DNA from: Cellulomonas sp.
Lineage (GTDB): Bacteria; Actinomycetota; Actinomycetes; Actinomycetales; Cellulomonadaceae
NCBI GenBank assembly: GCA_027451305.1
Contig: DAIDJQ010000091.1
Location: 1-10,451, forward strand
Direction: 5' to 3'
DNA: 10,451 nt
This document shows positions 7,040-10,451 of the stretch, piece by piece. The position numbers and the translations under genes were made by a program. Under the pieces are notes generated by a model that did no database searches, was not told the origin of the DNA, and worked only from the letters and a program-made list of their open reading frames with translations. Each line of letters opens with the position of its first letter. The stretch's first letter is position 1.

Positions 7040-7573
7040 ATGGCCGGTGAGACCACCATCACGGTGATCGGGAACCTGACCGGGGACCCGGAGCTGCGCT
7101 TCACCCCGTCCGGGGCTGCGGTCGCGAACTTCACGGTCGCGTCCACCCCCCGCACGTTCGACCGTCAGTCGAACGAGTGGAAGGACGGCGAGACGCTGTT
7201 CATGCGCTGCTCGATCTGGCGGGAGGCGGCCGAGTCGGTCGCCGAGTCGCTGACCAAGGGCACGCGTGTCGTCGTCGTCGGCCGGCTCGTCCAGCGCTCC
7301 TACGAGACCCGTGAGGGCGAGAAGCGCACGGTGGTCGAGCTGCAGGTCGACGAGGTCGGCCCCTCGCTGCGGTACGCCACGGCCAAGGTCACCCGGACCC
7401 AACGGTCCGGCGGTGGCGGCGGCTTCGGCGGTGGCGGGGGCGGCGGGTTCGGCGGCGGCGGCGGTTACAGCGGCGGTTCGGGTGGTTCGACCGGAGGCAG
7501 CCAGCAGGACGACCCGTGGGCCACGCCCGCAGGTGGCACGTCCGGCGGCTACTCCGACGAGCCTCCTTTCTGA
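7040..7573 (+). CDS. ssb: Single-stranded DNA-binding protein
   Basis: SSB coats single-stranded DNA during replication, repair and recombination and recruits partner enzymes. The 177 residues show an N-terminal OB-fold (about 1-112) with the typical opening [21 protein letters not shown] and the segment [19 protein letters not shown] very glycine-rich disordered linker (about 122-150: [16 protein letters not shown] and following) comes next, and the tail ends DEPPF, the acidic tip that docks partner proteins. The ATG at 7040 has AGGAG at 7030-7034. It lies 68 bases after rpsF in the same direction, as in most actinobacteria. The codon-biased GGC/GGT run in the linker is low-complexity DNA. 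The intact C-terminal tip argues that this is the main housekeeping copy. Confidence 0.98.
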   Translation: MAGETTITVIGNLTGDPELRFTPSGAAVANFTVASTPRTFDRQSNEWKDGETLFMRCSIWREAAESVAESLTKGTRVVVVGRLVQRSYETREGEKRTVVELQVDEVGPSLRYATAKVTRTQRSGGGGGFGGGGGGGFGGGGGYSGGSGGSTGGSQQDDPWATPAGGTSGGYSDEPPF

Positions 7574-7588
7574 CAGACAGATCCCCAT

Positions 7589-7611
7589 CCCCGGGCCGGG
7601 CAAGCCCGGGG
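7589..7611 (+). other. GC hairpin between ssb and rpsR
   Basis: CCCCGGGC (7589-7596) and GCCCGGGG (7604-7611) form an 8-bp all-GC stem with a 7-base loop, 16 bases after the ssb stop and upstream of the rpsR ribosome binding site. There is no T tract. It could be a weak terminator, an RNA processing site or a stabiliser that sets ssb and rpsR levels apart. Confidence 0.55.
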
Positions 7612-7635
7612 CTCCGACAGACGAGGAGCACCACG

Positions 7636-7872
7636 ATGGCCAAGCCCGTCGTTCGCAAGCCCAAGAAGAAGCAGAACCCCCTGAAGGCGTCGAAGATCGA
7701 CGTCGTCGACTACAAGGACACCGCGCTGCTGCGCAAGTTCATCTCCGACCGCGGGAAGATCCGCGCTCGCCGGGTGACCGGGGTGTCCGTCCAGGAGCAG
7801 CGGGCCATCGCCCGCGCCGTCAAGAACGCCCGCGAGATGGCCCTGCTGCCGTACTCGTCGTCGGCACGCTGA
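7636..7872 (+). CDS. rpsR: 30S ribosomal protein S18 (zinc-free type)
   Basis: S18 forms a dimer with S6 in the small subunit platform. The 78-residue product has the core blocks [32 protein letters not shown] and [13 protein letters not shown]. The N-terminal region ([18 protein letters not shown]) has no cysteines, so it lacks the CxxC zinc ligands of the C+ S18 found at the equivalent M. tuberculosis locus. The ATG at 7636 has AGGAG at 7624-7628 with a seven-base spacer. A longer in-frame extension upstream to 7516 overlaps ssb and is not credible. The gene lies between ssb and rplI, 14 bases before rplI. Confidence 0.97.
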   Translation: MAKPVVRKPKKKQNPLKASKIDVVDYKDTALLRKFISDRGKIRARRVTGVSVQEQRAIARAVKNAREMALLPYSSSAR

Positions 7873-7886
7873 GAGAGGGGACCGAC

Positions 7887-8336
7887 ATGGCGAAGATCAT
7901 CCTGACCCACGAGGTCACCGGCCTCGGCGCCCCGGGCGACGTGGTCGAGGTCAAGGACGGGTACGCCCGCAACTACCTCATCCCGCGCAGCCTGGCCACC
8001 CCGTGGACCACCGGTGCGGAGAAGGACGTCGCGGCCATCCGCAAGGCCCGCAAGGCCCGCGAGATCGCGACGCTCGACGAGGCGAAGGCGACGCGTGACT
8101 CGCTGCAGTCGCGGCCCGTCACCGTGAGCGCCAAGGCCGGCGAGAGCGGTCGCCTGTTCGGCGCCGTCACCACCGCGGAGATCGCCGCGGCGATCGCTGC
8201 GGCTGGCGCACCTGCGGTGGACAAGCGCAAGATCGAGGTCGCCCAGGCGATCAAGTCGGTCGGCGACTACACGGTGCAGGTCCGCCTGCACCCGGAGGTC
8301 TCCGCCAAGGTGACCGTGAAGGTCGTCAAGGCCTGA
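7887..8336 (+). CDS. rplI: 50S ribosomal protein L9
   Basis: L9 binds 23S rRNA near the base of the L1 stalk and helps hold frame during translation. The 149-residue length is standard. The N-terminal rRNA-binding domain is clear ([20 protein letters not shown], then [12 protein letters not shown], the family signature region). A charged helix rich in Ala, Lys and Arg (about 50-75) connects it to the C-terminal domain, which includes [12 protein letters not shown] and the closing strand [18 protein letters not shown]. The ATG at 7887 follows GAGGGG at 7875-7880. It is the last gene of the cluster; a strong hairpin terminator follows within ten bases. In many actinobacteria dnaB lies next, but here the neighbour is a convergent transporter operon. 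Confidence 0.98.
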   Translation: MAKIILTHEVTGLGAPGDVVEVKDGYARNYLIPRSLATPWTTGAEKDVAAIRKARKAREIATLDEAKATRDSLQSRPVTVSAKAGESGRLFGAVTTAEIAAAIAAAGAPAVDKRKIEVAQAIKSVGDYTVQVRLHPEVSAKVTVKVVKA

Positions 8337-8344
8337 CAGCCCGT

Positions 8345-8394
8345 ACGACGAACGCCCCGCTCCCGGGTTGTCCGGGTGGCGGGGCGTTCGTCGT
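8345..8394. terminator. Long nested bidirectional terminator between rplI and livF
   Basis: A perfect 16-bp inverted repeat (8345-8360 with 8379-8394, outer ACGACGAACGCCCCGC) encloses a second 5-bp stem (CCCGG 8362-8366 with CCGGG 8372-8376, loop GTTGT). It starts nine bases after the rplI stop and lies between convergent transcription units. No long T tract occurs on either side. Confidence 0.85.
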
Positions 8395-8432
8395 CTGCGG
8401 GGTCGGTGGCGCGCCTGGGCACGCGGCTCGGC

Positions 8433-9152
8433 TCAGGCGACGCCGAGGTAGGCCTGCTTGACGGCGGGGTCGACGAGCAGCTCCTTGCCGCCGCCGGACG
8501 TCACCACCTCGCCGGTCTCCAGGATGTAGGCGCGGTGCGACCGGGACAGCGCCTGCTGGGCGTTCTGCTCCACCAGCAGGATCGTCGTGCCCGTCGAGTT
8601 GATCTCGGTGATGATCCGGAAGATCTGCTGGATCACCATCGGGGCCAGGCCCATCGAGGGCTCGTCCAGCAGCAGCAGCCGCGGCCGGGCCATCAGCGCG
8701 CGGCCGATCGCCAGCATCTGCTGCTCACCACCGGACAACGTGCCGCCCACCTGCTCGCGGCGCTCGAGCAGGCGCGGGAACAGCTCGAACACCCGCGCGA
8801 GCGTCTCGTCGTGCTCCGTCTTGGTGGGGAACACCCGGGCGTAGGCGCCCATCTCGAGGTTCTCCAGCACGGTCATGCCGGGGAACACCCCGCGACCCTC
8901 GGGTGCCTGGACGATGCCGGCGATGACGCGCTCGTGCGCCTTCATCCGGCTGATGTCCTTGCCGTCGAACCAGACCGACCCGCGGGACAGCTGCCGGATG
9001 CCGGAGATCGCCCGCATGGTCGTCGTCTTGCCGGCGCCGTTGGCCCCGATCAGGGTGACCAGCTCGCCCTCGTCCACCGTCAGCGAGATGCCACGCACGG
9101 CCTCGATGCGGCCGTAGGAGACCGTGAGGTCCTTGAGCTCAAGCAGTGGCAT
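8433..9152 (-). CDS. livF: Branched-chain amino acid ABC transporter ATP-binding protein LivF
   Basis: This is one of two nucleotide-binding subunits that power a hydrophobic amino acid ABC importer at the inner face of the membrane. The 239-residue length is typical. It has Walker A GANGAGKTT (36-44), signature LSGGEQQ (139-145), Walker B LLLLDEP (159-165) and the LivF-type switch region LLVEQNA in place of the usual His. Blocks such as QAPEGRGVFPGMTVLENLEMGA and SMGLAPMVIQQIF are LivF-like. The ATG at 9152 lies inside the end of livG (14-base overlap), with a G-rich stretch upstream as a modest ribosome binding site, so translation is probably coupled to livG. It is the last gene of the livM-livG-livF run in this window. 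The real substrate (amino acids, urea or short amides) cannot be fixed from the ATPase alone. Confidence 0.94.
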   Translation of the reverse strand: MPLLELKDLTVSYGRIEAVRGISLTVDEGELVTLIGANGAGKTTTMRAISGIRQLSRGSVWFDGKDISRMKAHERVIAGIVQAPEGRGVFPGMTVLENLEMGAYARVFPTKTEHDETLARVFELFPRLLERREQVGGTLSGGEQQMLAIGRALMARPRLLLLDEPSMGLAPMVIQQIFRIITEINSTGTTILLVEQNAQQALSRSHRAYILETGEVVTSGGGKELLVDPAVKQAYLGVA

Positions 9153-10143
9153 CGTCGGGAACCCCCAGGTAGGCAGCGATCACGGCCGGGTCGGCGGACA
9201 CCTGCGTGGGCAGGCCGTCGGCGATCTTGCGGCCGAACTCCAGCACCACGACGCGGTCCGTCACGCCCATGACCAGGCGCATGTCGTGCTCGATCAGCAG
9301 CACGGTGTAGCCGTCGTCGCGGATCTTGCGGATCAGGTCCATCAGCTGCTGCTTCTCGGCCGGGTTGAAGCCGGCGGCGGGCTCGTCCAGGCAGAGCAGC
9401 TTCGGCTCGGTGGCCAGGGCGCGGGCGATCTCCAGCCGGCGCTGGTCGCCGTAGGGGAGGTTACGAGCCTGCTGGGTGGCCCGTCTGCCGATCCCGACGA
9501 ACTCCAGCAGTGCCATGCCACGCTCGAGGGCGTCGCGTTCCTCGGCCCGGTGCCGCTTGGACCGGAACACCGCCCCGGGAACCGACGTGCGGTGCCGGGC
9601 GTCGGTACCGACGATCACGTTCTCCAGCGCCGTCATGTCGGAGAACAGGCGGATGTTCTGGAACGTGCGGGCGATGCCGAGCCGGGTGATCTGGTTGCGC
9701 TTGATCGCGCCGAGCGGCCGGCCGTCGAACACCACCTGGCCGGACGTGGGCCGGTAGACGCCGGTCATGGTGTTGAAGCAGGTCGTCTTGCCGGCGCCGT
9801 TGGGGCCGATCAGGCCGAGGATCTCACCCCGTTTGATCTCGAAGCTCACGCCGTCCAGCGCCGTCAGGCCGCCGAACCGGACGGTGACGCCGTCCATCTG
9901 CAGCAGGGCCCCGCCCACCGCGGTGCGGATCGACCGGTCGGGGGCGACCAGCTCCGCGACGACCTCGGGGTCGGCCAGCTCCGGGTTGATCGCCTCGACG
10001 TCCACCGGGACCTCGTCGATCACCCCGCCGTCGGGCAGGAACTCCTCGGCGACGCTGTCCTCGGTGACGTACCGCGACTCGGTGCCGCGGTGCTGCTCGG
10101 AGTGCTCCGAGCCCGCCTCGGGCATCTGCGGGTTGATGCTCAT
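9139..10143 (-). CDS. livG: Branched-chain amino acid ABC transporter ATP-binding protein LivG with acidic N-terminal extension
   Basis: This is the partner nucleotide-binding subunit of the importer. The conserved ATPase (about residues 80-330) begins LLQMDGVTVRFGGLTALDGV and has Walker A GPNGAGKTT (113-121), the LivG-type signature LPYGDQRRLEIARAL (229-243), Walker B LLCLDEP (249-255) and switch IEHDM (284-288). At 334 residues it is about 75-80 longer than usual LivG. The extra part (1-78) carries 18 Asp/Glu against three Arg in its first 72 residues and is probably disordered. The ATG at 10143 is supported by GGGGGA upstream and by its ATGA overlap with the livM stop. An internal ATG at residue 83 would give the standard length but has only a weak ribosome binding site. 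It overlaps livF by 14 bases. Confidence 0.93.
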   Translation of the reverse strand: MSINPQMPEAGSEHSEQHRGTESRYVTEDSVAEEFLPDGGVIDEVPVDVEAINPELADPEVVAELVAPDRSIRTAVGGALLQMDGVTVRFGGLTALDGVSFEIKRGEILGLIGPNGAGKTTCFNTMTGVYRPTSGQVVFDGRPLGAIKRNQITRLGIARTFQNIRLFSDMTALENVIVGTDARHRTSVPGAVFRSKRHRAEERDALERGMALLEFVGIGRRATQQARNLPYGDQRRLEIARALATEPKLLCLDEPAAGFNPAEKQQLMDLIRKIRDDGYTVLLIEHDMRLVMGVTDRVVVLEFGRKIADGLPTQVSADPAVIAAYLGVPDDATA

Positions 10144-10451
10144 CGGGCGTCCCCCACGGTCTCCTCGGTGCGGTGCGTCAGCGCCGTCGCCGCCCGCCGT
10201 GCCGCCGCGTACACCTCACGGCCGTACGTCAGCAGCTTCTGCCGGGCGGGGAACAGGCCCTGCGGCCGGAAGATCATCAGCACCATCAGCGCGAGGCCGA
10301 AGAACAGGTACTTGTAGTCGGCGATCGCGTTGCCGTTGATCGGGATGCCGAACAGCGACGTGCGGCCGAGGAAGAAGTTCGGCAGGTAGACGACGATGAA
10401 CGCGCCGAGGATCACGCCGAGCTTGTTGCCCTGGCCGCCGAGCACCACGGC
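10140..10451 (-). CDS. livM: Branched-chain amino acid ABC transporter permease LivM, C-terminal part (5' end outside window)
   Basis: Only the last 103 codons are present; the frame stays open to the window edge, so the GTG at 10448 is internal. The segment has the LivM-type block VLGGQGNKLGVILGAFIVVY, a membrane helix, a loop with GRTSLFG, and a second hydrophobic stretch YLFFGLALMVLMIFRPQGLF. That FRPQGLFP ending is characteristic of inner-membrane permeases of this family. A short, basic, Ala/Arg-rich cytoplasmic tail follows (REVYAAARRAATALTHRTEE). The stop overlaps the livG start as ATGA. The permease partner LivH and a substrate-binding protein would be expected further upstream, outside the window. 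Confidence 0.9.
   Translation of the reverse strand, partial: AVVLGGQGNKLGVILGAFIVVYLPNFFLGRTSLFGIPINGNAIADYKYLFFGLALMVLMIFRPQGLFPARQKLLTYGREVYAAARRAATALTHRTEETVGDAR

Noticed and set aside
7405..7495. Repetitive GGC/GGT run as a mobile or CRISPR-like repeat
   Set aside because: It is the in-frame glycine-rich linker of SSB, a normal feature of the family. No CRISPR-type spacing was seen anywhere in the window.
9124..10317. Open frame of 397 codons on the plus strand opposite livG and livM
   Set aside because: The opposite strand encodes LivG with clear Walker motifs. This frame has shadow-like composition and no ribosome binding site of note.
1..10451. tRNA genes, insertion sequences, attachment sites or a novel multi-gene system
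   Set aside because: I found no tRNA-like cloverleaf, transposase, integrase or flanking direct repeats. All genes except hsdR are conserved housekeeping or transport genes.

Overview
The window is very GC-rich, with GTG and TTG starts, purine-rich ribosome binding sites and genes overlapping at ATGA. It comes from an actinobacterial chromosome. The gene order ino1-padR / ponA-rpsF-ssb-rpsR-rplI matches the core actinobacterial region known in Mycobacterium tuberculosis as Rv0046c-Rv0047c / Rv0050-Rv0053-Rv0054-Rv0055-Rv0056. A zinc-ligand-free S18 in the main ribosomal operon and the general look of the proteins suggest Micrococcales, perhaps Cellulomonas-like. That placement is inference from memory, not from a search.

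Layout, left to right. (1) 1-1848, plus: the C-terminal part of a type I restriction enzyme R subunit (HsdR), cut by the window edge. It is the only defence-type gene here. (2) 1890-1929: a hairpin terminator shared with the convergent inositol genes. (3) 3702-1958, minus: a PadR-family repressor and myo-inositol-phosphate synthase (ino1), overlapping by 4 bases. A clean ATGTATC-type palindrome lies upstream and is the likely PadR operator. (4) 3703-4077: a divergent intergenic region with the operator, a possible promoter and further inverted repeats. (5) 4078-6495, plus: a class A penicillin-binding protein with one PASTA domain and a Thr-Pro tail, then a hairpin terminator. (6) 6563-8336, plus: a possible promoter, a structured leader that could hide the rpsF ribosome binding site, then rpsF, ssb, rpsR and rplI. 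(7) 8345-8394: a long nested hairpin terminator between convergent units. (8) 10451-8433, minus: the end of livM, then livG and livF, a branched-chain amino acid (or related substrate) ABC importer whose genes overlap by 4 and 14 bases.

Most of the window is ordinary housekeeping DNA: envelope and thiol precursor synthesis (inositol for phosphatidylinositol and mycothiol), cell wall polymerisation, translation and replication proteins, and amino acid uptake. I see no clearly new multi-gene system. The points most worth testing are the rpsF leader structure, the PadR palindrome that would place inositol synthesis under a self-controlled repressor, the acidic N-terminal extension on LivG, and the non-consensus residues in the glycosyltransferase motifs of the penicillin-binding protein.
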